Shown piece by piece: positions 35,303-43,016 of a DNA stretch of 64,000 nt; the stretch's first letter is position 1; the number at the start of each line of letters is the position of its first letter. The stretch lies in assembly GCF_016925615.1 (NCBI RefSeq), contig NZ_CP070499.1, forward strand, positions 2,604,001 to 2,668,000, given 5' to 3'. Source of the DNA: Natronosporangium hydrolyticum (GTDB lineage: Bacteria; Actinomycetota; Actinomycetes; Mycobacteriales; Micromonosporaceae). The notes below the pieces were generated by a model. The model was not told the origin of the DNA. It did not search any database and saw nothing but the letters and a program-made list of their open reading frames with translations. A program made the position numbers and the translations under genes.

Positions 35303-36340
35303 ATGCTCGACTTCAGGCGGCTTCGCCTGCTGACTCTCTTCGCGTCGCTGGGGACTGTCACCGCGGTGGCGCGCACCGCTCGGCTGACCCCGTCGGCGGT
35401 CTCGCAGCAGCTGGCCCGGCTGGAGCGTGAGGTCGGGATGACACTGTTGCAGCGCTCCGGCAGGCAGTTGGCCCTCACCGAGGCCGGCCGATTGCTGGTG
35501 GACCACGCGGAGCGCATCTTCGCCGAGGTCGAGCGGACCGAGACGGCGCTGTCCCAGCTCCGCCATGGCGGCGTCGGTCAGCTGCGTCTGGCTACGCTGC
35601 CGAGCATATCCCGAAGGGTCGTTCCGCGGGCGCTAGCCCGTTTCGCGGAGGCGGGCCTGCCGGTGGAGATCGGGCTGCGGGAGGTGGAGGCGCACGAGAG
35701 CTTGCCGGCTCTGCAACGCGGTGAGATCGAGCTGGCGCTGGTGGACCAGTACGATCCACTGCCGGCGCTGACCATCCCCGGTATCGACCTGGTCGCGCTG
35801 TTCAGCGAACTGATGTACCTTGTCGTGCCGGCCGGATCCTCGCTGGCGCGGCCGCAGCTGGAGCTTGCTGACTGTGCGGACCAACGCTGGATAACCTGTC
35901 AGCAAGGTACCTTCTGCCACACCGCGATCATGAGCGTCTGTGCCGCAGCTGGGTTCCATCCCGACATCGCTCACACCAGCAACGACTTCGCCGTGATCCA
36001 GGCGATGGTCGAGGCCGGGCTGGGAATCAGCCTGGTCCCGCAGGTCGCGATCGCACTGACCCGCTACGACATTCAATGTGTGGCGCCGGCTGGGCCACCG
36101 ATTCGCCGCCGGCTCTCGGCGGCGGTCCGATCGGCGTCCCGGCATCGGCCGGCGCTGCGACGGTTGGTGGAGGCATTTACCGCAGTCGCCGCGGAACTTC
36201 ACCCGCATCCTGAGCCGGCCTTCTCCGGGGTGATCCGCGCCGAGGAACTCAGCCGGCGGGTGGAAGAGGGGCAGCAGGCCACGGCGTTTACGGGCTCTAC
36301 GAAGTTAGTGGGGGTCGGCACCCTGTGTAGCTGTCGCTAG
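35303..36340 (+). CDS. LysR-family transcriptional regulator, C-terminal tail interrupted by an IS element
   Basis: The protein starts MLDFRRLRLLTLFASLGTVT with the helix-turn-helix TAVARTARLTPSAVSQQLAR. The LysR substrate-binding domain follows: LRLATLPSISRRVVPRALAR, then ALVDQYDPLP and AMVEAGLGISLVPQVAI. The regulatory core ends near residue 300. The insertion sequence begins at 36293, so the last 16 codons and stop come from the IS. Before insertion the frame would have run on another 45 or so codons past 37759 to a TGA near 37885. The core is intact and the protein may still work. It is divergent from, and probably regulates, the EamA transporter. Confidence 0.87.
   Translation: MLDFRRLRLLTLFASLGTVTAVARTARLTPSAVSQQLARLEREVGMTLLQRSGRQLALTEAGRLLVDHAERIFAEVERTETALSQLRHGGVGQLRLATLPSISRRVVPRALARFAEAGLPVEIGLREVEAHESLPALQRGEIELALVDQYDPLPALTIPGIDLVALFSELMYLVVPAGSSLARPQLELADCADQRWITCQQGTFCHTAIMSVCAAAGFHPDIAHTSNDFAVIQAMVEAGLGISLVPQVAIALTRYDIQCVAPAGPPIRRRLSAAVRSASRHRPALRRLVEAFTAVAAELHPHPEPAFSGVIRAEELSRRVEEGQQATAFTGSTKLVGVGTLCSCR
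36285..36292. repeat. left copy of the 8-bp target site duplication
   Basis: CGTTTACG directly precedes the IS left end and is repeated exactly at 37752-37759 after the right end. Eight bases is the usual duplication length for ISL3 elements. Confidence 0.9.
36293..36316 (+). repeat. IS left terminal inverted repeat
   Basis: The 24 bases begin GGCTCTACGAAGTTAGTGGG and match the reverse complement of 37728-37751 without mismatch. Confidence 0.93.
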
Positions 36341-36359
36341 TGGACCCCGGCGTGAGAGG

Positions 36360-36425
36360 GCCCGTGGCTCTCGGTGATCATGCCTGTTGTCGAAGCAAGC
36401 TGGTCACAACAGAAGAGCCACGGGC
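36360..36425 (+). promoter_or_regulatory. long hairpin immediately before the transposase start
   Basis: GCCCGTGGCTCT (36360-36371) pairs perfectly with AGAGCCACGGGC (36414-36425). Inside it CTGTTGT (36384-36390) pairs with ACAACAG (36406-36412). The outer stem ends one base before ATG 36426, so any ribosome site is buried when the RNA folds. In insertion sequences such stems block translation from transcripts that read in from outside and open only on the element's own short mRNA. That role is inferred here. Confidence 0.65.
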
Positions 36426-37739
36426 ATGGTTGACGATACTTCCCGGTTGCTGGGCCTTGATGGCCTGGCTGTCGTGGGGGTCACCGACGGGCCGCAGGGC
36501 CTGGTCGTGCAGGTGAACACCGCCGACGAGCGGGCGCGGATGTGTCCGGAATGCGGCACTCGGGCGCGAAGATCGAAGGGGCGGCGGACCACCCGGCCGC
36601 GGGACCTGCAGGTTGGTGGCCGGCGTCCGCAGTTGGTGTGGACCAAACGCCGTTGGCTGTGTGAGCAGGCAGAGTGTCGCCGTAAGTCGTTCACTGAATC
36701 AGTGCCCGAGGTGCCGCCACGTAAGCGGTTGACCGCCCGGTTGCGGTCCTCGGCGGGGGCGGCGGTGGCCGATCGGGGCCGCACAGTCGTGCAGGCCGGG
36801 CGTGATCATGATGTGTCGTGGCCGGTGGCCTCCGCCGCGTTCACCTTCCACGCCCAGCAGGTGCTGCCGGCTCAACCTGACCCGGTTGAGGTGTTGGGTG
36901 TTGACGAGGTTCGCCGGGGCCGGCCCCGCTGGGTCTTCGACGAGGCTGCCGGTAGCTGGGTCACGGTGCGTCAGCGGTGGCATGTCGGCTTCTGCGATCT
37001 GTCCGGTGGGCAGGGTCTGCTCGGGCAGGTGGAGGGCCGCAACGCTGCGGTGATGGCCGACTGGCTGGCCGCACGTGAGCAGTCCTGGCGCGACCAGGTC
37101 AAGTTCGTCGCCATCGACATGTGCACGATCTTTAAGTCCGCGATCGGTCGGATGCTACCCAACGCCACCCTCGTTGTTGATCATTTTCATCTGGTGCAGC
37201 TGGCCAACCAGGCCCTGACCGAGGTCCGGCGGCGGGTCACCGTGCAGGTCCGCGGCCGGCGTGGCCGCAAAGGCAACCGGGAATGGGAGCTACGCAACCG
37301 GCTGACCCGCTGCGCTGCCCGGATGCCCGGCGAGCACGTCGACGCCCTGGTGGACGAGCTGTCCACCCTGCCTGCGGCGATCGCCGCACCGATCTTGGCG
37401 GCCTGGAACGCCAAGGAGGACCTGCTGGACCTTCTGGCCCTGGCCCGCATCAACCCCGACCGCCGACAGGTCGCCCGCCGGCTGCACCGCTTCTACACCC
37501 GCTGCGCCGAGGCCGGGGTGGCGGAGCTGGAACGTCTCGCCGCCACAGTGGAAACCTGGTGGCCCCAGATCCTCGCGTTCCTGCACACCGGCATCACCAA
37601 CGCCGGATCCGAGGGCACCAACCGGGTCATCAAGACCGTCGCCCGCGACGCCTACGGCTTCCGAAACGCCGTCAACCAGCGCCTACGCACCCGCTGCGCC
37701 ACCACCAGAAAGACCCGAGGACACCTTGACCCCCACTAA
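36426..37739 (+). CDS. ISL3-family transposase
   Basis: The 437-residue protein has an N-terminal zinc-binding region with RMCPECGTRARRSKGRRTTR and WLCEQAECRRKSFTE. A helix-turn-helix follows, then the DDE core: VLGVDEVRRGRPRWVF (first Asp), KFVAIDMCTIFKSAIGRMLP and LVVDHFHLVQLANQAL (second Asp), and TNAGSEGTNRVIKTVARDAY (Glu), ending YGFRN. These are the hallmark motifs of ISL3 transposases. ATG 36426 was chosen over the TTG at 36387 because it begins the conserved protein and sits at the end of the hairpin. The stop lies inside the right inverted repeat. Confidence 0.95.
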   Translation: MVDDTSRLLGLDGLAVVGVTDGPQGLVVQVNTADERARMCPECGTRARRSKGRRTTRPRDLQVGGRRPQLVWTKRRWLCEQAECRRKSFTESVPEVPPRKRLTARLRSSAGAAVADRGRTVVQAGRDHDVSWPVASAAFTFHAQQVLPAQPDPVEVLGVDEVRRGRPRWVFDEAAGSWVTVRQRWHVGFCDLSGGQGLLGQVEGRNAAVMADWLAAREQSWRDQVKFVAIDMCTIFKSAIGRMLPNATLVVDHFHLVQLANQALTEVRRRVTVQVRGRRGRKGNREWELRNRLTRCAARMPGEHVDALVDELSTLPAAIAAPILAAWNAKEDLLDLLALARINPDRRQVARRLHRFYTRCAEAGVAELERLAATVETWWPQILAFLHTGITNAGSEGTNRVIKTVARDAYGFRNAVNQRLRTRCATTRKTRGHLDPH

Positions 37740-37751
37740 CTTCGTAGAGCC
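37728..37751 (-). repeat. IS right terminal inverted repeat
   Basis: It is the perfect reverse complement of 36293-36316. It contains the transposase stop codon at 37737-37739. Confidence 0.93.
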
Positions 37752-37759
37752 CGTTTACG
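37752..37759. repeat. right copy of the 8-bp target site duplication
   Basis: CGTTTACG is identical to 36285-36292. The 278 bases from 37760 to the next gene hold the displaced LysR 3' tail and no other gene that I can support. Confidence 0.9.
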
Positions 37760-38037
37760 CTGGCCGGCGCGGCGACCATGATGCCAACCGGTACGAGCAG
37801 CGCCCACGCCGAAGGTAAATCCAGCTGGTCGGCGGAGAGGGTGTCGAGTGTGGCCGGCGTAGGTGGTCCGCTGGCAAGTTGGTGACCGGGCGCCGGTGGC
37901 GTGGTGGTCGGCGAAGTGACCGGCGCGTGCGGCGTCAGCCCGTAGCGGCCGCAGCCGACTCGGGTCAGTGGTGTGCCGCATGGGCTGGGTGGGTTGCCGG
38001 TCATGCCCTGGAACACCGGCCGCCCTTCGGAGGCGGT

Positions 38038-39612
38038 TCAGGGGAGGGGATCAACTGCGTGCAGCATGGCGAGCAAGCCGTCAATCACTCCCCATTCATC
38101 GGTCGGTATGGGGTCCGGGGAGAAATGCATCATCTTGTTCCGGATATCGGCCACGCCTCGGACCTGTCGAAGAAATTCAGTATGGTCGAGCGGCCAGTTG
38201 AGGAGGCCGAATGTCCTTACCTCTTTGAGGAGGTGAGCATAGGATCCAAAGGTCAACGTATCGGCGTTCTTGTGCCGGTTCTGGGTGGCGGCTGCAATGA
38301 CTTCAGATGGGATTTTGGCCTTAACTCTGCGGTGGAGTCGGCGTTCGCACTCCTCGATCATGGTGAACGGCTTTGCGATCTCGCCGAACCTGTTGGTCAG
38401 ATCCGCAGAGGTAATTATGCCGGCCACCGTCCTGCCGTCTTTGGAGCGTACGAAGACGAAGCCATGGCTGGATATTTCGTCGATACGAGGCAGTACGAGG
38501 TCGTCGTATGCTGCTACGGATGCGGTATGTTGGGCCTGGGCTACAGTTGTAACGCTCTGGTGCGCCATCTGCGCCTGGGCGACCGACTCCCAGCTGATGG
38601 CCCCATGGAAGACTCCGTCTTCGTCGGTCACCGCCAGTTGGGAGTAGTTGTGCTTAAGCATGAGCGTTCGCGCCAGCACAATCGAGTCAGTGGGCAGCAC
38701 TGACTCGACGGCGGTTTCGGACTGGAGGAGGTTTCCGAATCGCAGTGTGAACGGCTTCTCATGAACGAGCCCATCGTCGCCCTGGTCCTCGGCCGACGCG
38801 ATATCCTGCTCCTCCTCCGCTTCGATCAGCTTTTCTGTGGCGGTCTCGTCGGTCGAGTCGTCGGCCTCCGCCCCGGTCTTCACGACGCGGATGCTGCGGC
38901 CTATCCAGCCCTCAGTGAACGGCGGCACAGTGGTGAGTCCGTTCTCGCCCAGGTCTCGCTGAATGACGGCTACTGCCGAACTGGTCCGCCGGCCCGCTCC
39001 CCACTCGCCCAGGAGTTCCCTGATCGTCACCTCCAATCCGTCCTCGGTGGCCGCTGCTCGTGCGATGAAGTCATCGGGTGTGGCCCATCCGTCGCTGGAT
39101 AGCTCATCGGGCGTGGGTCCAGGATCCACGCCGGTATCGGCCAGTACGGCGATCCGCCGAGCCGCGCCGTTGCGCCGCAGCTGGCATATCGTCAGCAAGG
39201 AACCGAGGCTGTGCAGCAGGTCCTGTTGGATGGCTGACCGCGGCTGTGCTCGCTGGAGCCACACGACTGGTCGCACATGGCGTCGGTCCGGTGCAGCGTC
39301 TCGGCGGTATCGATATCCGGCGGTTATCCGGCCGATCGCGACGTGATCAGGCACCGTCTTGAGCGGGATCGCCACCAGGTCGTCGATATCCATGACGCGC
39401 AGGAGGCGCCATAGTTGCCCCGTCCAATTTGCGACGACGGTACGCGATCGGTGTGGGTAGGCAGCTCGTACCGCAGCAAGAAGTTCTCCACGCGTAGTGA
39501 ACTGACTCAGGTCTCCCATCTCCTGCCAGCCAGCGATGACGAGGGACTGATCAAGCGCCTCGGCCTCGCGTTCGCCGCGACGGCCGGCTCGGACCATCCA
39601 TGCGGTCTCCAT
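38038..39612 (-). CDS. multidomain defence-like protein: restriction-enzyme N-terminal domain, CBS pair, HEPN RNase motif
   Basis: The protein has 524 residues. Residues 5-150 (WMVRAGRRGEREAEALDQ, IDDLVAIPLKTVPDHVAIGR, QPRSAIQQDLLHSLGSLLTI) match the N-terminal domain of Mrr-like restriction endonucleases, thought to read DNA. No Mrr catalytic domain follows. Instead there are two CBS repeats at about 305-430 (SVLPTDSIVLARTLMLKHNY and GFVFVRSKDGRTVAGIITSA). A C-terminal domain carries VADIRNKMMHFSPDP, a HEPN-type Rx4H motif at Arg491-His496. CBS domains bind adenine nucleotides. A nucleotide-gated RNase triggered by altered DNA is the natural reading, but it is an inference. M6 at 39597 has a better ribosome site than 39612. 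Confidence 0.75.
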   Translation of the reverse strand: METAWMVRAGRRGEREAEALDQSLVIAGWQEMGDLSQFTTRGELLAAVRAAYPHRSRTVVANWTGQLWRLLRVMDIDDLVAIPLKTVPDHVAIGRITAGYRYRRDAAPDRRHVRPVVWLQRAQPRSAIQQDLLHSLGSLLTICQLRRNGAARRIAVLADTGVDPGPTPDELSSDGWATPDDFIARAAATEDGLEVTIRELLGEWGAGRRTSSAVAVIQRDLGENGLTTVPPFTEGWIGRSIRVVKTGAEADDSTDETATEKLIEAEEEQDIASAEDQGDDGLVHEKPFTLRFGNLLQSETAVESVLPTDSIVLARTLMLKHNYSQLAVTDEDGVFHGAISWESVAQAQMAHQSVTTVAQAQHTASVAAYDDLVLPRIDEISSHGFVFVRSKDGRTVAGIITSADLTNRFGEIAKPFTMIEECERRLHRRVKAKIPSEVIAAATQNRHKNADTLTFGSYAHLLKEVRTFGLLNWPLDHTEFLRQVRGVADIRNKMMHFSPDPIPTDEWGVIDGLLAMLHAVDPLP

Positions 39613-39818
39613 CGGTTACTTAGCACCCACTTAGATCAGCGTGTTGATGGCCGTTATGGTTGCGTAAAGCACCTTATCGGAGCGCTCGACTCTCCATCAC
39701 AGACCCAAGCATACCGAGCGCCGCTCGCCGCCGGTAGCCGCAATCGCCGGTGCCGTCAGCGAGGTGCGCGTCGGCGCCAGCCGGCGGTGGGTGGCCTGTT
39801 GCTTCCCTAGCATGTTGA

Positions 39819-40946
39819 TCAAGGTTCGTCGTCGAGAAGATGGACTGCCGTGACTGCGTGGAGCTCACGCCCTCGTAGGCTCCCCACGACCCGGACACGC
39901 CGGCGTGATCGATGGGCGACGACGGCAGTGTCGTAGAAGTGCGACGGCAATGACGCCGTCAGTCGGACCTCGGAGCGCGGTCCAGTGCGGCCTTCTAGGG
40001 CTCCGCGAAGCGTTACGGTGCCTGTCGCCTGAACAGTGCGGTCGAGCCGGACAACTCGAGCGACCACCACCGCGTCCGAATCGGCCGCCATGCTGGGGAG
40101 GTCAGTTGCTGCGGCTTTGATGATGTCGATCCTTCGCCGGTCAAAGGCAAAGCCGTTGCCTCCTAGCCGTGTTGGCAGAGCCTGTGCCCAGGCGAACTGT
40201 AGATCGAACGGCTGGCCGCGGCCGACGAGGCTGATCGCCTCACAAAGGTCGGCCGAGACTCCGTCCGCTGCCCGATCCGTGAACGGCAGCAGCGAGTCTC
40301 GGCCCGCAGCTTCGTCCGCGGCGACGCAGGTCGCCGCAACGGCCTGATGTAGCTTCAGCGCCACACGCCGACTTAACGGCAGGGGCGAGGAGTCAGGAGA
40401 CGTCTGGCGTGGCGGCCTACCGGGTTCTCTCTGCCGGTCCAGAGGGATGTGGACGGAAAGAACGAAACTTCCGGGTGTCGGTGCGACGAGCCGGACCCCG
40501 CGGACGAACCGATTCGCCTCTTGCGGGCGAGGCCGGGGTTGCACGACCATCGGCGTATCAATGACGGTCGCGTGGGCAGCGGTGAACATAAGATCACGGA
40601 CGCCGCGGGTCACATCCACGATGTCTACAAGCGGAATGCTGCCCGAGGGAAGGTCGGGCAACAGCCGGAAGCGTTGCGTGTCGACTGTGGTGGCGGTGAG
40701 ATCGGCGAGCACCTCGCGGGCGTCGCGTTCTTCGGCCAGCGCAATCGTCCGGACGGTTTCGCGAAGACGTGCACTGTAGTCACGGTATGCCGGGTTGAGC
40801 GGCAGCAGCAGTTCTACCTCATCGTCACCTTCGCCGGTGGTCCAGAGTACGGCGTGCGGTGCACGCTGCTGTTCCACCCAGCCGGCGCTTGCCAGGTAGG
40901 TCTCTACCTCGGCTGGGGTCAGCGCGTCGAGATCAGCGCTGTTCAC
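39819..40946 (-). CDS. hypothetical protein paired with a DUF4365 nuclease
   Basis: The 375-residue protein has no recognised domain. The N-terminal 60 residues (LTPAEVETYLASAGWVEQQR, then DEVELLLPLNPAYRDYSARL) look like a small alpha-beta unit. The middle has GSFVLSVHIPLDRQREPGRP and a helical part LSRRVALKLHQAVAATCVAA. The C-terminal third (VVVARVVRLDRTVQATGTVT, then RVRVVGSLRGRELHAVTAVH) is strand-rich and resembles an OB-like fold. Its ATG overlaps the stop of the DUF4365 gene by four bases, so the two proteins are made together. Its location in a defence island suggests an anti-phage role, unproven. Confidence 0.65.
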   Translation of the reverse strand: MNSADLDALTPAEVETYLASAGWVEQQRAPHAVLWTTGEGDDEVELLLPLNPAYRDYSARLRETVRTIALAEERDAREVLADLTATTVDTQRFRLLPDLPSGSIPLVDIVDVTRGVRDLMFTAAHATVIDTPMVVQPRPRPQEANRFVRGVRLVAPTPGSFVLSVHIPLDRQREPGRPPRQTSPDSSPLPLSRRVALKLHQAVAATCVAADEAAGRDSLLPFTDRAADGVSADLCEAISLVGRGQPFDLQFAWAQALPTRLGGNGFAFDRRRIDIIKAAATDLPSMAADSDAVVVARVVRLDRTVQATGTVTLRGALEGRTGPRSEVRLTASLPSHFYDTAVVAHRSRRRVRVVGSLRGRELHAVTAVHLLDDEP

Positions 40947-41473
40947 GAGTGGCTCCGTGGTAGCGGGGTGGTTGGTAGGCGGTTAGGTATCAGATCTCGA
41001 AGCGAGGCAGCGGTGAGGAGGTTGCGGCGTGGTACTTCGACCGTGACCGTTTGGGCGTTGAGCGCTCTAGGGCGGTCGGAGAAGGAAGCCCAGTAACCAG
41101 CGTGGTGGAGCCGTAGCGCGTCGTCGGCGACGCTGGTGTATTGCTCGGCCTCGGCCGGGACGACCACCAGGAACAGATATCGGGGGAGGTAGAAGGGTTC
41201 TCCCGCCAAATCGTTGTAGTGGTTGGCCCGCATCCGGTAGCGCCAGACGGTGTCGTTGCCCGTCGGGCGACTCCAGGACTTCACCTGCACTTCGATCTTC
41301 GGGTATCGTGCCGTCCCCCGCCGGCCGGGGTAACCGATCGTGAAGTCTTCACCTGTGACGTCAAGATCCGCCCGAGAGACAATGAGCCCTGCCGAGGCAG
41401 CCAGTGCCCGGACGAACGCTTCACCGTAGTAGCCCTGGTGCGTCCGTCGATCAAGGCCAGTCTGCTGGGTCAT
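40943..41473 (-). CDS. DUF4365-domain protein, predicted PD-(D/E)XK nuclease
   Basis: The 176-residue protein starts at ATG 41473. THQGYYGEAFVRALAASAG supplies the conserved Glu, RADLDVTGEDFTIGY the Asp, and YPKIEVQVKSWSRP the E-x-Q-x-K strand of the nuclease core. RYLFLVVVPAEAEQYT closes the fold. DUF4365 proteins are single-domain predicted nucleases often found in defence loci. All core residues are present. A reading frame extends to 41719, but its extra part is not family-like. The gene overlaps the downstream hypothetical gene (ATGA). Confidence 0.78.
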   Translation of the reverse strand: MTQQTGLDRRTHQGYYGEAFVRALAASAGLIVSRADLDVTGEDFTIGYPGRRGTARYPKIEVQVKSWSRPTGNDTVWRYRMRANHYNDLAGEPFYLPRYLFLVVVPAEAEQYTSVADDALRLHHAGYWASFSDRPRALNAQTVTVEVPRRNLLTAASLRDLIPNRLPTTPLPRSHS

Positions 41474-41649
41474 ACCAAACGCACCTGCGTAGCCTTTCGA
41501 ACCGGACGGACTGGGCACTACCATCTTAGGGCACGCAGATCGCCCGATCGGTCGGTATCCTTCCTGCCGCTCGAAGGGGCGCACGTTACCAGTGATCGCG
41601 TAGCGTGTTCGTCCTGTTCCCCGGCAGAAGCGGGGTGACCGGCGGCTCA

Positions 41650-42978
41650 TCAACCGACGAGGATCTCCTCTGGTCGGCGGTGGGTGACCGCACCAGCGTA
41701 GGAGCCGGCGATCGTGCACAGAAGTGCCGCGAGGTCGGCGTCGTAACTCTCAGCTGCCAGCTGTATTACCTGTTCCGCGAGCACCCGACCGCCCACAAGG
41801 ACCAGCGGGTACTCGTCGTCGACCACCTCGGCCTGCGCCTGTCTGGAGAAGACCCCGGTCGTCACGAAGACGCCGATCCACCCGCGGCGAAGCCGCGCGA
41901 CGACTCGCGCCACCTGATCCGGGCTGATTGAAGTGCCGGGTGCTACGCACTTGGCTTGCCCGAGGACCACGAGCGGAGTGTTGCTCTCGGGCGATCCGAC
42001 ATCCAGTCGACCGACGAAGTCCATGCCGCCGTCGCGGCCGGATCTGGTGAGCCAGCCTTCGCGGTAGATCGCACCGGTACCTCCCAGCACCCGGGCAGCA
42101 ACCTTGGCGGCGAGTAGCTCGAAGGTGTGGCTCCGGTCGGAGAAGTACGAGTGGATTTCAGCGAGAGCGCGTTCCGCCTCCGAACCGGGCGGCGGTGATT
42201 GATCAGCGGTCGACTTTATCCGCGAGGAGACGACCCGACGGCGGAGCCGGGGGATGCCGGCCTTCCCTTCCGCGGCCCACCGCCGCCAACTGGCTGGGGC
42301 GTGCCGTTCGGTCTCGGCGAGCGAGAGCGCCGGATTGCGCCGGTCGGCAATCCAACGCATGTCAAGGCGCTCGCCGGAGTCGGCTAGATCCAGCACCACC
42401 AGGTCGAAGGCGAGGTTGGGAAAGCCTCGGCCACTCACCGGATCCCGCTGCACCACGTGCTCGAGCCGCTCGATTATCGCCACACCACAGAACTCGACGT
42501 GCCCTTTCACTAGCCTGCGCCCATGTTGGACAACGGTGGCAGAACGGAATAGTAACAACGGGGGTGAGGCAGCTCGCCGTGGTTGCCCGATCGAAGCGTG
42601 CAGCTCCCATGCCTCCCGCATCGCGCGATTCCCGGCGGTCGTTCCGGGTAGACCGGCAGTGTCGGGCTTGTGGTCTCCGTAGTAGCGGACGTAGCCGTGG
42701 TCGAGGTCGAACTCGTCGTGCCAGGGGTTGCTGGCCTGCCCGGCCTTCCAGGGGCTCGATCGGATCAGGATGACCGGCCGTCGGTGTTCGTCGCCTGGAC
42801 CGGCGACGAGCGCGGACGGATTGATTCCGCGCTCCAGCATCAGTTTCGGCTGGCTGCCGGAGAGGTGAGAGGAGGTGGCGAAGTGGAAGTTCGGATAGCC
42901 GTCGATGGTGGCGTCGACCTGGCTGGCGCCGCGCGCATATCGCAGCACCTCGAGCATCCTCAGCTGATGCTCTGACAA
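41650..42978 (-). CDS. modification-dependent (type IV) restriction endonuclease, MspJI/AspBHI-like
   Basis: The 442-residue protein starts at TTG 42978, with GGGAG upstream. The N-terminal half contains HRRPVILIRSSPWKAGQASN, then PWHDEFDLDHGYVRYYGDHK. This resembles the SRA-like reader domain of AspBHI, which recognises methylated cytosine. The C-terminal domain has GRDGGMDFVGRLD (Asp320) and LVVLGQAKC (Gln341, Lys343). The spacing D-x20-QxK is the catalytic pattern of the MspJI family. WIGVFVTTGVFSRQAQAEVV follows as in Mrr nucleases. It would cut modified foreign DNA. Such an enzyme is safe only if host methylation, here adenine methylation by the locus methyltransferase, is not its target. 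Confidence 0.78.
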   Translation of the reverse strand: MSEHQLRMLEVLRYARGASQVDATIDGYPNFHFATSSHLSGSQPKLMLERGINPSALVAGPGDEHRRPVILIRSSPWKAGQASNPWHDEFDLDHGYVRYYGDHKPDTAGLPGTTAGNRAMREAWELHASIGQPRRAASPPLLLFRSATVVQHGRRLVKGHVEFCGVAIIERLEHVVQRDPVSGRGFPNLAFDLVVLDLADSGERLDMRWIADRRNPALSLAETERHAPASWRRWAAEGKAGIPRLRRRVVSSRIKSTADQSPPPGSEAERALAEIHSYFSDRSHTFELLAAKVAARVLGGTGAIYREGWLTRSGRDGGMDFVGRLDVGSPESNTPLVVLGQAKCVAPGTSISPDQVARVVARLRRGWIGVFVTTGVFSRQAQAEVVDDEYPLVLVGGRVLAEQVIQLAAESYDADLAALLCTIAGSYAGAVTHRRPEEILVG

Positions 42979-43016
42979 GGAGGGCGCTCCCTTCCGAAGG
43001 GTCGGCCGGCCAGGCG

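Larger units (their letters stand above)
36293..37751 (+). mobile_element. intact ISL3-family insertion sequence, 1459 bp
   Basis: The element has 24-bp perfect terminal inverted repeats beginning GGCTCTACGAAGTTAG, at 36293-36316 and 37728-37751. It is flanked by an exact 8-bp duplication CGTTTACG. It holds one transposase gene that ends inside the right repeat. The GGCT terminus, duplication length and transposase all agree with ISL3. Perfect repeats and a complete gene suggest recent arrival and present mobility. Confidence 0.93.
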
